DNA of 64,000 bases from Drosophila pseudoobscura (taxonomy: Eukaryota; Arthropoda; Insecta; Diptera; Drosophilidae). The stretch is taken from contig NC_046683.1 of assembly GCF_009870125.1 (NCBI RefSeq), positions 20,841,001-20,905,000 of the forward strand, written 5' to 3'. How positions within the stretch are numbered: position 1 is the stretch's first letter; every line of letters begins with the position of its first letter. The position numbers and the translations under genes are program-made. Under the pieces are notes generated by a model that had not been told where the DNA came from, ran no database searches, and worked only from the letters and a program-made list of their open reading frames with translations. Below, in pieces: positions 49,727 to 62,474 of this stretch.

Positions 49727-49737
49727 TGGTCACTCTG
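49727..49737 (+). promoter_or_regulatory. Motif-1-type promoter box of IntS2
   Basis: TGGTCACTCTG closely matches the Drosophila Motif 1 core (GGTCACACT) and lies 128 bp upstream of the IntS2 ATG. AATATACC repeats, also common in housekeeping promoters, lie at about 49634-49652. Confidence 0.5.
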
Positions 49738-49864
49738 GTGCTCACGTTCCGTTTTGTGTGGATGAGGATTTACGGAACACAAGCACAAGGATTCCCTGGA
49801 CGAACGGATAGCTTACAAAGATTTGTTTTTTTGAATCCCCAAGAGTGACGGCCGGTTATCCGAA

Positions 49865-52800
49865 ATGCTGGCCCCGGCACCACTAACCAAGATCACGCGT
49901 ATCGAGATCGATATCAACAAGTTAGGACACTGGGCCAAAGTGAAGAAGACGCCGGTTCAGGTATACGATGTGTCCGAGCGTGTGTTTACATCGATGCAGA
50001 ACCTGGATATCACCTCGCTGGCCAGCTACCCAGAGGCCGAAATCCGTCCAGTGCTGCCATCGCTGGTGCGCATGAGTTTGCTCTCGCCGCTGGACAACAC
50101 CACATCGTCGATGGAGTCTCGCAAACAGATCCTGGCCGTTCTCATTGGCATCGAGGTTGTGAACAGCATAGTCTCCTATCTGCAGGTCAACTATCACGAA
50201 CTAGAGAATGAACTGAAAAAAGAGCTGCAGACTCGCCAGAAGACCCCCTACTTTGAGGGCCAGCAGCAGGAGTATGGTCTGCAGTCGGGCATCGCCCTGG
50301 GCTTTGAACGGGCCGATGTGGCGCGTAAAGTCCGCGTCGTGCTCTCCGAGATATTCAATCTGCAGCAGCAGGTCTCCGATCAGAAACCCGCCGCCCACTC
50401 GGAGATGCTTGACGACGGAATCTACCTCGAGGAGGTGGTGGACATCCTCTGCATTGCCCTGGCCGAACTACCCTCCCTGCTCAACATTCTCGAGCTGACG
50501 GATGCCCTGATTAGCGTGCCCAACGGGTATCGCATTATCACTGCGTTGGTGGCCAATTTTCCCGACTGCTATCGCGATGTTGTCTCCCACGTGATTGCCA
50601 ACTACGACGAGGATGGCAGTGACGGCAAGCACAGGCTCTCCCTGCTGATGTCCCTCAGCGAAATGAACCCCACCCAAGCACTGGCCAATCGAACGCTGTG
50701 CGTGGAAATGATGAAGGGGCCCTCCTTCATGCTTAAGCTGGCGCTTAAGCATTCCGACGATCTGGTGAGTGGTCCCGCAACCAAAGTAATCAAGCTAATC
50801 AACGCTAATGGATTTTTCTGAATAGATCCCCTTCCTCACGGGCTTGCTGCTGGGAAACGATCAGAACCTGCGCTGCTGGTTCGCGATCTACACACGCTCC
50901 AGTCAGAAGCGCAAGGGTGATGCCCTCAATCTGGTTCGTGTGGAGCTGCTCCAGAAGGTTGTAAAGACGACCACAAATGCGGCAGAGCTTAAGGACTTCA
51001 ATCTGCAGGGCGTGGTGCTGATGCGGCTTTACTGCGCCCTGCGGGGCATCGGCGGACTGAAGTTCAATGACGACGAGATAAATGCGCTGTCGCAGCTGGT
51101 CACGAGCCGCCCCCAGCCGACGCCATCGGGTCTGAGGTTCGTGACACTGGGGCTGTGCATGCTGATAGCCTGCCCCTCGCTTGTATCGACTATTCCGCTG
51201 GAGATGAAGGCGATTGAGTGGCTGCAGTGGCTGACGCGTGAGGACGCCTTCTTCTGCAAGCGCTCTGGAACAAGCACCTCGCTGGGGGAGATGCTCCTCC
51301 TGCTGGCCATCCACTTTCACAGCAATCAGATAACAGCCATCAGCGAAATGGTCTGCTCCACACTGGGCATGCGCATACCCATCCGGCCGAACAGCACCAG
51401 CCGGATCAAGCAGCTTTTCACCCAGGAGCTATTTACCGAACAGGTGGTGGCTCTCAAGGCGGTGCGGGTGCCGGTGACGCCCAATCTGAGTGGGACCATA
51501 CCCGGCTACCTGCCCGTACACTGCATCCACCAGCTGCTCAAGTCGCGCACTTTCCTCAAGCACAAGGTGACAATCAAGTCGTGGATCTTCAAGCAGATCT
51601 GCAGCGCGGTGCGGCCCATCCATCCCGTGATGCCCGCCCTGGTGGAGGTCTTTGTCAACACACTGATCATTCCGAATCCCACCGGCAAGGTCAACATTGA
51701 TCACATCCACATGCCCTTCACCGAGGTGGAGATACTGCACGTGTTCCGCACCTCCCAGCTCACATTGTTCGGCGAGGACCTGCCGCAGATGACAGAAAGC
51801 GAGGAGCTGGCCAAGGTCGAGATCAGTTGCCCCCTCACTGCCCAGCTGCTTATGATCTATTACCTGCTGCTGTACGAGGACACGCGCCTGATGAATCTCA
51901 GTGCCATCGGCGGCCGGAAGCAGAAGGAGTACGCGAACAACTTCATGGGAGGCCTTCCACTCAAGTATTTGCTGCAGAAGGCCCACAAGTATCACAGCGA
52001 ATATCAGTTTCTGTTCCATCCGCTTCTGCGGCTGGTCATCTCCAACTATCCGCACCTGAGTATGGTGGACGACTGGCTGGAGGAGCACAATCTGACGACC
52101 CTAGGCATCGAAGCCCTTGACTGTCCCTGTCCCGAACTGACGCCCGAGCAGCTGAGCCGCGCCCTCGAACACATCCAGACGAAGCCTCGGCTGGCCATAC
52201 GCATATTCAAACAGCTCTTGCAGCTGCCCGCCGAGTCACTGGCCCAGTACGGCCAGCAGCTGGTGAAGCACATGCCGGTGGTATTTCAGAAGTCGGTGCC
52301 ACGCTACATCAAGGACCTGTTCCACGATCTCTGGCTACGCCTGAATGCGGTTCTGCCCACTACGCTGTGGGTCATGTCGCTGCGAGCCATCACCAATAGC
52401 GCGGACTCGATCAATCGCCGGACCTTTGCCAATGAAAGCCTGCTGGAGCCAATGGAAGTGCTAAGGTAATTGCCACTAAACATATAGCTTTTAGAGGAGT
52501 ATCTTGATTATAGCATCTCTTTACACAGCTGTCCCAGGCATGTGTTCTGCTCGCCATATCTGCTGATGATCATGCTGCGCATTCTTAAGGGCAGCCTGGC
52601 CGCCTCCAAAACATATCTGAACGTGTACATGCAGCAGAAGCAGGTGCTGGACAAGAACGGGCTGGTACAGACAGACGCCGACCGAGAGGAGCTGAAGACG
52701 ACGCTGATTGCCTCGCAGGAGAGTGCTGCGGTACACATACTGCTTGAAGTTTTGGAGTACATGTCAAATAATTCCAAGGATCGCCTGTCCCATCTGGAGC

Positions 52801-53387
52801 TGCGCGAGATCCAGGGCATCATTGGGACATATGTGCACCAGGCGTTCATATCAGAACCGTCGCTGGCAAAGCTGGTGCACTTCCAGACGTACCCCAAGTC
52901 GGTGATCCCGATGATGGTGGCTAGCGTGCCGTCGATGCATATTTGCATCGACTTTGTGCACGAGTTCCTCAACGTCAACGAGATGGACAAGCAGATATTC
53001 ACCATTGAGCTGACCTCCCACCTGGTCCTCAATTACTCGATACCCAAGAGTCTGGGCGTGTCCAAGTTCTGCCTGAATGTGATACAGACGACTCTGTCGC
53101 TGCTCACCGTCTCCTCCAAGTGCAAGTTCCTGCGCCACGTGCTGCCGGCCATGGTGCGGTTCGTCGAGACGTTCCCCATACTGGCCGACGACTGTGTCAA
53201 CATTCTGATGAACACCGGCCGCAGCCTCCACTCGCAGTCGTCGCTGGGCGTGACCACGATGGAAATGCCTCTCACGGAGAGTGCAAAGCTCTGGTCGTAC
53301 CGGGATGCCCAGATGCATATCGTACTGATAGAGGACGCTTTCAAAGCCCTGGTCTCCGCAGTGATGCAGAAGTCCGAGTTGTATTAG
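49865..53387 (+). CDS. IntS2: Integrator complex subunit 2 (IntS2)
   Basis: Scaffold subunit of the nuclear Integrator complex, which cleaves snRNA 3' ends and attenuates paused RNA polymerase II transcripts. Exons 49865-50764, 50826-52465 and 52529-53387 join in phase and give 1,132 residues, close to the usual metazoan length of 1,100-1,200. The ATG at 49865 opens with MLAPAPLTKITRIEIDINKL. The protein is an all-helical repeat-type scaffold with no catalytic motif; conserved stretches include HYHELENELKK-type helices (about 100-120), FLTGLLLGNDQN (about 304) and IPGYLPVHCIHQLLKSRTFLKHK (about 530-550, partly quoted). The gene is intact with short introns (61 and 63 nt), in head-to-head arrangement with beta-Spectrin and head-to-tail with RhoGAPp190. 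Identity rests on remembered family similarity. Confidence 0.93.
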
Positions 53388-53529
53388 CCCAATACAGAAA
53401 ACAGAATATAGAATACAGAGAATATGCTAGAATAATATAGAATCCATATCCATAGATGTACATAATTCCCGTTGTACCTTCCCCTGCCCCTGCACCCTTT
53501 TACCAATCTCCAAATTTGTTATAATGTGT

Positions 53530-53566
53530 AATAAAATTCATAAAATGACCAAAATAGCAAAATAAA
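53530..53566 (+). terminator. Polyadenylation signals of IntS2
   Basis: AATAAA at 53530-53535 and again at 53561-53566, 143-179 bp after the IntS2 stop. Spacing and AT-rich context fit a short 3' untranslated region. Confidence 0.65.
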
Positions 53567-56274
53567 CATTTCCATGAAATTGAAGTTCAGCAACGCTGCA
53601 ATAATTCTGTTCGGGACCAACATCCTTAGGAGAGATCGGAGTTCAAAGGCGACGATCGGGATTTAAATGCAGCGATACACATCTATGTATGTATGTACAT
53701 ACATATGTACGTATCTGCATAATAATCATACGAAAATAGTTTCTTATCTGAAACATTCTGACATTCTGCAGCGAAAAGTATAGAGGAAACTGTCGATATG
53801 TACATGAGTGGTTGGGTTCCGTTGGGTTACACTCTACATATATTAAGAGAGCCGCCATGAAAATTACTTTATTCGTAACAGATTTCAAGACTCTCATTAT
53901 AAACATATAATAAAATATCATAGCGCCAGCGTAGCTAATGCAGGGATGCTTAGTCCCCGATATGTTCCACGCTATCTCTGGCTTATAAGTGGAGTCATCG
54001 CTATCGTCAGCACTGGCCTGGCCATCGACCATCGATAGCAACAGCGATGCAGCCCTAATGCCCAAGACCAAGTCGAACGCTGGGTGCATTTTTGTTGTTA
54101 TTAAAGCTCAGCTCGGATGTGGAATAACTTTTATTAGTATATTTAAACCGTTTAATTAAACGTATTGGAGCTGTGAAAGTGCAACAATTGTGAGTTAATG
54201 TTGAACAAAAAGCGAGACAAACTACAACTTTTCACTTGCGTTGGGAGAAGTTTTTTCCTCAGTTTTGTGTGTGTTTTACGATGCTGATTCGTAATTGTCT
54301 TCTTGTATACGTCGTGTACGCTCTTGCTCGCTCGCTCGCTCTTGGTCTTTGCTCTCCCAACGGCATCTCTATGGCCCGTACCCGTGTATGAGTGCTCTCG
54401 TGCGTGTGTGTTGTCTTGTGTTTGTGCCTGTACAAGCTGGTTGGAAAATAATTAAAGCAAATACAACTCCAATTTTTTGTTAGAATTTGGTTAATGCCAT
54501 CATTAGAAACAAACGCAAAGAATACAACAAAAGAAAGTAGCTTGTCTGATTATTCGCCCCGTGGCCTTGCTTCGCCTTTGTGCGCAACTGCAGGTAATTG
54601 TCGCAACTCGTGTGTGAGAGAGAGTGACTCTGATAGAGCGAGGGAGAGGAGTAGAGATGAGAGTGGAGGTGGAAGTGGGAGAGAGACGGTGATGGAAAGA
54701 CGGATGCGGCAACAGTGTTTTCTGCATCAAATCCGAATTTCGGCTGGAAACAGTTCAATGAAGTTACACCAAAATTGTTTGTACTCTATCTCTCTCTCTC
54801 TTTCTTTCTGTGCCCACCCCCCTAAGCTCTGTCACTGCCCCACCCGTTGCATATTCAACTGCACTTTCAGCCAGAACTACTATCGACTCCCTACCCCCGC
54901 CCTTGCCCCTGCCCCAATGGGCTGGTAAAGTGAATTGAGAAGCAAGAACAACAATAACCATAGACTGGGGTTCTGCTCGCTTCTGCTTTGTCGTTGTTAT
55001 CGTAGGCCCTGCAGTTGTTCTTGTTGTTTTTGTTGTTGTTGTTGCTGTCGGGCAGCCCGGGAATGTAGATTGTACAGGAAATCTGTTGCTGGAACACTTC
55101 CATCTCTATGGGGGCCTGCAGCAGACAAGCAGCACCATCACCGCTGCCAGTCCAGTGTCTGTGTCTCCAATTTCGATTCTGCGTGCTGCACTTGCAGTTG
55201 GAGCACAACACAACACACACACATTTGCATACCCATACCCTCACACACACATACACGTGGAGGAGGTTTCGCTTGCAATAATTTGTAATGCCGGAAAAGC
55301 TCAATTAATGTTTAGAGTAGTACGAGTAGAGTAGTAGTAGGGGGGTAGTAGCTGGTGCTTATGTTTATTTGCATTGGGCTCTTGGCTTTACTTTCGCCCT
55401 CATTGCGCCCCCTCTTTTCGGCCCCTTCAATGTTTATTGAAGAGTGGTACACACCCACACGACTGCAGCCGCAGCAACAATTCGTATTTTTCGCCTTCAT
55501 TCAGTAGCTGTTGTGGAGAGCTGGAGAGCGCGACCAGCAGGAAGGATAGAACAGGATAACAACAGCAACATCTGAAAATTAGGAGTGAGAGAAATGCACT
55601 AGCAACAACAACAACAAATCCACCCACATTGAGTGGATGCGGCTCAGCTCTCTCTCTCAGTTATCGGAGGCAGGCTCTCTTTGCTCTCTGGCACTCTGGC
55701 TCTCTGGCTCTCTCACTCTCTCTTTTGCTGTCTTGCGCTGTTTGTAGCAGTCAGCAGGCAGGCAGCAGACAGCAGCAGCAGCAGCCAGCAGAAGCAGCCG
55801 CCGCACCGCAGTCAAGCCAGGAAAAAGGATTTGTGCTGCAGACAGATTTTCCCATAGAAAAATGTTGTGAAATCCAGGTACTGGCTCGGTAATGGAGCAT
55901 GGTCTAGGGCAAAAAAAAGATGCGGGGATTGCCAGCAAATGTGAAATCAAGCGATAATCATCTGCAGTTTGAAATCAATTTGGGCACATTTTCCGCTTTG
56001 CACTGGCAAAGACAACAAAAATGAAAAAGAAAAAATAAAGTCAGTTTTTCTTTTGTCACCGCAGAAGCCGCCAGGCTCTCTCTCTCTATGTATCTCTGTG
56101 CAGCAGAAATGTGTGTCGGGCGGGGGGTCCATCCGTGGATGTATCCGTAGCTGCGTAGTCAATCGTATCTTGTGGGTGAAACAAAAGTCTAGGGAAAATT
56201 GAAAATTGCAAAAATGAGAGGAGAATCCTCGACCAATATGCTGACTGCTCTCCTCTTTTTGCAGGTGCTTCAAG
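53567..56274. other. Intergenic region and leader of RhoGAPp190
   Basis: No coding exon is supported. A DRE at 54031 marks the likely promoter. An acceptor (TTTTTGCAG, ending at 56264) lies 10 bp before the start codon, so at least one leader intron ends there. CT runs (55650-55720, 54785-54800) and CA repeats (55210-55256) are present. Confidence 0.55.
54031..54038. promoter_or_regulatory. DRE site, likely RhoGAPp190 promoter
   Basis: ATCGATAG, preceded by CCATCGACC, matches seven of eight bases of the DRE core. It is the only such element between IntS2 and RhoGAPp190, and is followed by CAACAGCGATGC, a composition typical of fly core promoters. Confidence 0.4.
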
Positions 56275-59200
56275 ATGCGTCAGTTCAACATCTCGGTCAT
56301 TGGACTATCCGGTACCGAAAAGGATCGCGGCCAGGTGGGTGTGGGCAAGTCATGCCTGTGCAACAGATTCATGCGGCCGATGGCCGACGACTACTTCATC
56401 GATCACATATCAGTGCTCAGCCAGAGCGACTTCAGCGGCAGGATCGTGAACAACGACCACTTCCTGTACTGGGGCGAGGTGCGCAAGACCACGGACGAGG
56501 GCGTCGAGTACAACTTCAATATCATCGAGCAGACCGAGTTCATGGATGACTCCACATTCCAGGCCTTCAAGGTGGGAAAAATGGATCCCTATTCGAAGCG
56601 CTGCACCGCCACCAAGGTCTTCTCGGCGGAGAAGCTCATGTACATATGCAAGAATCAGCTGGGCATCGAGAAGGAGTACGAGCAGAAGGTGATGCCCGAT
56701 GGGCGGCTGAGCATCGACGGCTTCGTCGTGGTGTTTGACGTCAGTCCCGTGCCAAACCGCAGTGTGGAGAAGCAGGTGGAGTTCGTTCAGAATGTGATCG
56801 CCACCATTGTGAAGAACAAGAAGCCGCTTGTCCTGGTGACCACAAAGAACGACGACGCGTACGAGCTGTACGTGCGCGAGGCGGAGAAGATCAGCCAGCG
56901 GAAGGATTACAAGAGCACGGTGCAGTTGATCGAGACATCAGCCCACGAGAGCATCAACATCGATTTGGCCTTCCTCATGCTCGCCCAGATGATCGACAAG
57001 GTGAAGAATCGGGTGAAGATCATATCATACCAGGAGTCGGCCAAGTCACGCAAGGAGCTGCTGGACACCAGATCGGAGGCCGTCACACGGCTGATACGCA
57101 ACCAGATCACTGACTACCACATCCTCTGGTCGCAGGGCTCAAAGATGCTCTCCCAGTACCGCGAGTGGAACGAGTTCTTGAACATATTCGGACACGAGGC
57201 CGGCCAGAAGCTCTTCCGCCGCCACATGAAGAAGCTGCGCGATGACCACCTCAACAAGAAGCTCCACCAGTATCTCGACAAGTTCGCCTTGGCCCTCGAG
57301 TACATGCTGCCGGACACCGGGGCCCTGAACATCAGCGATGACGATGCCTGGGAGTGTGCCCGGAACTATCTGCAGAACCACATCGAGTTTGAGCAGTACT
57401 TCTTTGAGTGTCCGCAGGCCTCCTGGACCGAGTTGGTCGACATGGACGAGGCCGAGGACGAGGCGCGCATCCCCTTCGATGTACTGGAGACCTCCGAGGC
57501 AGAGACAGTATTCCGCAATTATCTGAATTCCGTGCAGCAGGACAAGAAGAAGATCGGGTAAGTCTACCGAAGCAGAAATCCTGACGGTGCCGATACTCAT
57601 CCTTCTCTTCCTGTCAATCCTCAGCTGGAAGCAGCAGTTCAAGATGCTACTGGAGGAGTCCGGCTTTGTCACGCCCGGCAAACAACTATCGGAGGTGCGC
57701 GTCCTGTTCATGGGTCGTGAGTGCTTCGAGGCCCTCTCCGAGCACGACTGCCAGCAGATCTACGACATCCATCAGGACGAGATCATCGAGAAAAGCAAAC
57801 AGAACTTTGTCGAACTGCTCCTGGAGCACGCTCAGTACTTTCTGCAGTTCAAAAACGTGGACATTATTACGCAGGAGGATGTGCGTCAGATCACGGATGT
57901 CATCCAGGAAGACTCACGCTACAAGATGCTCGACCGCTTGGACCAGGAGCGGCGTGTCATGCTCGTCCAGCATCTGCGCTTCATCCACTGCCCCATTCGT
58001 GACCATTGCCCCTTTTTCAACAACTGTGTGGACAGCCTGATTGAGGAGGTTCTCTCCGACAAGTCGACCACAAGCAACCACAAGACTCCGGGGGGAGTCG
58101 GTGTAGGAGTTGGCGGTGGCGGTGGCGGCGGTGGCTGGAAGACGACTGGCAACGGCACCGATCGCACGCTCAATCTGCTGATCGTTGGATCGGAGCACCT
58201 GGCCAGCGATCTGCTCAACGACATCCGCATCTGCACGGGCAGCAAGGGCGAGTATATCTACGAGAATCAGACGTACTATCTAAACTATCGCATAGCCAAC
58301 GGGGACATGGAGGCTTTCAAGGCCATCGATGTGTATTCGAGTGGTGAGTGGACAGGCCAGATCCTGCAGCTTCTTCTCCTCATTTCACTTCTCTCATGGG
58401 AGACCCTCCACTCCACTCTCTTTTTTGTAGGCCTCATCTGTGTGTACTCCAATCAGCAGTCGTTTGAAACGCTCAAGGACAACTTGGAACGGACGCTGCT
58501 CTGTAATTTGGAGCTGGAGGATAAGTTCGAGAATCTTCCCATTGTGCTGGTGTACCAGCCGCAAGACCTCAAGGAGAACGAGGTCGAGTATCTGCGCAGC
58601 GAGGGCATGCGTCTGTCGGAGATGCTGCACTGCGATTTCATCGACCACACGCAGAACCATCAGAAGTATGTCTACGATATTCTGAACATTGTCATCCTGT
58701 CGCTGAAGCTGACCGAGATGAAGAGCTACGATCCGTATCCCTCCAACCACACCGATCTCCGTATCCTGTGCTGCATCTTCTGCGGCGATCAGTACGATAT
58801 CGAGAACATTGTCCAGCCGCTGGTCGCCGAATCGACGCTTGTGAAGGCCAGCGAGCACTCGATAATTGTCGATGTGTTCATTGGGGATGCCAAGCGGCGG
58901 GTCGAGTTCATACTCTCCTCCTACCATGGCACCAATCAATATCGGGATGAGCTCATCCACGGCTACATCTACTTTTACTCGGCGAAGCGTCGCTCATCCC
59001 TGGCCAACCTCAGGTAAAAGAACTAAGCGGATAGGGATCTTTGCAAGCGCTCCCTCTTACTAATTTATGGGTTACGTTGACAGCATTTTGGCCGCCCAGA
59101 ATGCCAACATTCCGTTGCAGATCATTGCGGTGACGGAGAGCGGAGGAGTCAATGCGTTCTTCAACAGCGATATCTGTCAGTTTCTCATTACCGAAGGAAA

Positions 59201-60069
59201 TGCCGTGGCCGATCGTTTCAAGGGGAGCTTCATGACATTCTCAGCGGATCAGTATGTTAAATGTAAGTGCATCCAATCCCAATCCGCCAGTCCCTGCCAA
59301 TCCATAAACGGTCGGATCAATCCTTGATCAAGTCGAATGCTGAATGTTGATCTGTTTTTGCAGTTGCATTCTATAATCCATTCCTGAAGACCTCCTGGGA
59401 CAACAAGTACGAGGTGGAGAATCTGCATGTGGAGGAGTCAATTACTTTAGATTCGGGGGAGGGCACGCTGGAGAGCTCGGTGAACCAGATGCCGCGCCCA
59501 CCTCCCCGCCACGAGAGCTATATGCTGTCGAACACATTGGGCACCGATGGTTCCGGCAGCGAGAATTACGAAATGCTTCCTACCCGATCTCTCAACTCAT
59601 TAAATGGTAAGACAGAGGGCCAGAGAAGGAAGAGACAACGCGCCAAACATAACAGATGCCTCCTTCATGTATTGTTTTGTTTTATATCGCATGTTCCGCA
59701 GAAGAAAGAGATATATCATTAGATGAAATCTACGACGAAAACAACGAAAAGCCCAAGCACCTGCACCAAAGTAAGTTCCATGCTGGCGGTCACTGAAAAC
59801 CAAACCAAACCAAACCAAACCATCTACCCACCCACCCAAAAGAATAAAATACTCTGACCAAGCGAAACCCAAAACCAAACCTCAAGCAAAAACCAATCCA
59901 AAAACCTCAAACCAAGCAAACACCGATTCAGAATATTCGTGCGCCATAAAACACCAATTCAAAATACAATATACAAATATAATAATAATAATAATAATAA
60001 TAACTAGCATTCGTACCAACCCGCCTCTACCTACCTACCTACATACATACATATATATAAATATATATG

Positions 60070-60155
<86 letters not shown>

Positions 60156-62442
60156 TATATATAAATATATATGTATATATAAATCATATATATACAGTCA
60201 GCACAACATTTATTCGGACACTCGTCTATGTCAACTTTCTTTATAAATAACTTGAAAAGTATTTAAGTTTGACAAAAAATTTTTATTTCATTATGAACAT
60301 GGATATTATTACTACTAATTTCAAAACAAAAAACAAAAAAAAACTTCTTTGGCGTATCAAAAAAAATTAAAAGTATCAAAAAAGCCACTTTTTTACGCAC
60401 AACAATTATTCGGACACTTTATATTTTGTACGAAAAAAACTTATTGTCCCCAATTTTTTCTGATTTCAATATTTGGTGGGGCCGCCATTAGCTTCAATAA
60501 CAGCTTTTAGACGTCGGGGCATACTTTTTACCAAATGATTGGTTTCATTTGGATCAATTTTCTCCAATTTCGTCATCAGACCCGTTTTAAGGATTTCCTT
60601 GGAGGAAATTTTATGTTTCCTAATTTTTTTTTCTAGCAAATCCCAAACATGCTCTATGGCGTTCAGATCTGGTGACTACGGCGGCGTTTTTAACTGCTTG
60701 CACTGATACAACGACCATTCTTGGACCAAAAACGAGGTATTTTTGGGGTCATTGTCTTGTTGAAACAAGAAATGCATCGCTTTAAGACCCAATTTTTCGA
60801 CACTCGCCATTGAATTGTCAGTCAAAATTTTCTTGTAGATGTGTTTGTCCATCTTGGTCTCAATCAACACCATTTGCCCAGGTCCAGCTGCTGCTATACA
60901 CCCCCAAACCCTTACATTTCCACCGACATGCTTCACTGTTGGTATGAGGTCTTTCTCTTTCATGGCTTGATTATCCTTTCTCCATACTTTGGATGGTCCA
61001 TCATGTCCGAATATATTATATTTAGACTCCTCATTAAATATAACACTCTCCAAAAAAGAATCTGGCTTATTTAAGTGAAGTTTTGCGAACTCCAATCTTT
61101 TTTTTTTGTTCACATCGGAAATGAAGTGAAGCATGTCGGTGGAAATGTAAGGGTTTGGGGGTGTATAGCAGCAGCTGGACCTGGGCAAATGGTGTTGATT
61201 GAGACCAAGATGGACAAACACATCTACAAGAAAATTTTGACTGACAATTCAATGGCGAGTGTCGAAAAATTGGGTCTTAAAGCGATGCATTTCTTGTTTC
61301 AACAAGACAATGACCCCAAAAATACCTCGTTTTTGGTCCAAGAATGGTCGTTGTATCAGTGCAAGCAGTTAAAAACGCCGCCGTAGTCACCAGATCTGAA
61401 CGCCATAGAGCATGTTTGGGATTTGCTAGAAAAAAAAATTAGGAAACATAAAATTTCCTCCAAGGAAATCCTTAAAACGGGTCTGATGACGAAATTGGAG
61501 AAAATTGATCCAAATGAAACCAATCATTTGGTAAAAAGTATGCCCCGACGTCTAAAAGCTGTTATTGAAGCTAATGGCGGCCCCACCAAATATTGAAATC
61601 AGAAAAAATTGGGGACAATAAGTTTTTTTCGTACAAAATATAAAGTGTCCGAATAATTGTTGTGCGTAAAAAAGTGGCTTTTTTGATACTTTTAATTTTT
61701 TTTGATACGCCAAAGAAGTTTTTTTTTGTTTTTTGTTTTGAAATTAGTAGTAATAATATCCATGTTCATAATGAAATAAAAATTTTTTGTCAAACTTAAA
61801 TACTTTTCAAGTTATTTATAAAGAAAGTTGACATAGACGAGTGTCCGAATAAATGTTGTGCTGACTGTATATATCATATACATATGTATAGATCATATAT
61901 ATTATATATTCATTCATTCATTCATTCATTCATTCATTCCATTGCCATTTCCATTGCCATTGCCATTTCTCATTCTCGCCAAAAATACATAAGTGCGCCA
62001 TATACTCCATATATACTATATATACAATATATACTATAATCTATAATGATTAATGATGATAATTATGAATTAATTAATTAACGATTAATCTTAACCAACT
62101 TTTTATCGATTTATCTCTGTGTGTGTGTCATTGTTGTTGTCATTTTTTTGCCCATTGCAAATCGAAATTATTTGCTCAAACGAAACGAAACAAAACAAAA
62201 CAAAAAATACTCGAATCAAAAAAAAAAAAAAAACAAACGAAAACTATATAAGGATTCCAGATATTCCCTCCTCCAACAACTCCTCCAGAGCCAGCCCCTC
62301 CAGATCATCAGCTCATTACATGCACATATAAGAGTCAATTCGTTTCGGCTTCAGAATCAAGTTTGGAAGAAATAACATGTAATCTAACTATTTGAATATA
62401 TTTCACCCTATTTATTCCTATTCCACCTATAGTTTTTTGTTC

Positions 62443-62474
<32 letters not shown>

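Larger units (their letters stand above)
45058..49864. other. Beta-Spectrin leader intron and divergent promoter region with IntS2
   Basis: No coding exon is supported. An acceptor just upstream of the beta-Spectrin ATG (CTGTAG at about 45078-45083, minus strand) and a strong donor at 49135 bound a likely leader intron of about 4 kb. Inside are CT/GA runs (45400-45420, 47330-47345, 47478-47490), CCCATG repeats (45550-45590) and ACATATGT palindromes. From about 49.3 kb the sequence turns AT-rich and holds an inverted repeat and the IntS2 promoter motif. Confidence 0.5.
60195..61867. mobile_element. Fold-back Tc1-like element with 743-bp inverted arms
   Basis: The ends are CAGTCAGCAC and its complement, flanked by TA on both sides, the hallmark of Tc1/mariner insertion. 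The left arm (60195-60937) and right arm (61125-61867) are the same length and, read base by base by eye, identical in inverted orientation. The centre is 187 bp. Each arm carries an outer and inner copy of a 22-bp motif (60201-60222 and 60397-60418, one mismatch; ATTCGGACACT core), an IR/DR arrangement as in Sleeping Beauty-type elements. Each arm also encodes the C-terminal half of a Tc1 transposase, with a stop codon at the same place. The element cannot make its own transposase. Confidence 0.92.

Noticed and set aside
53643..54089. 148-codon minus-strand frame between IntS2 and RhoGAPp190
   Set aside because: It spans ACATATGT microsatellite-like sequence and the likely RhoGAPp190 promoter; composition is not coding-like.
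60841..61386. Two forward frames over the fold-back element read as separate genes
   Set aside because: 60841-61074 is antisense transposase sequence; 61075-61386 is the truncated duplicate of the transposase 3' half.
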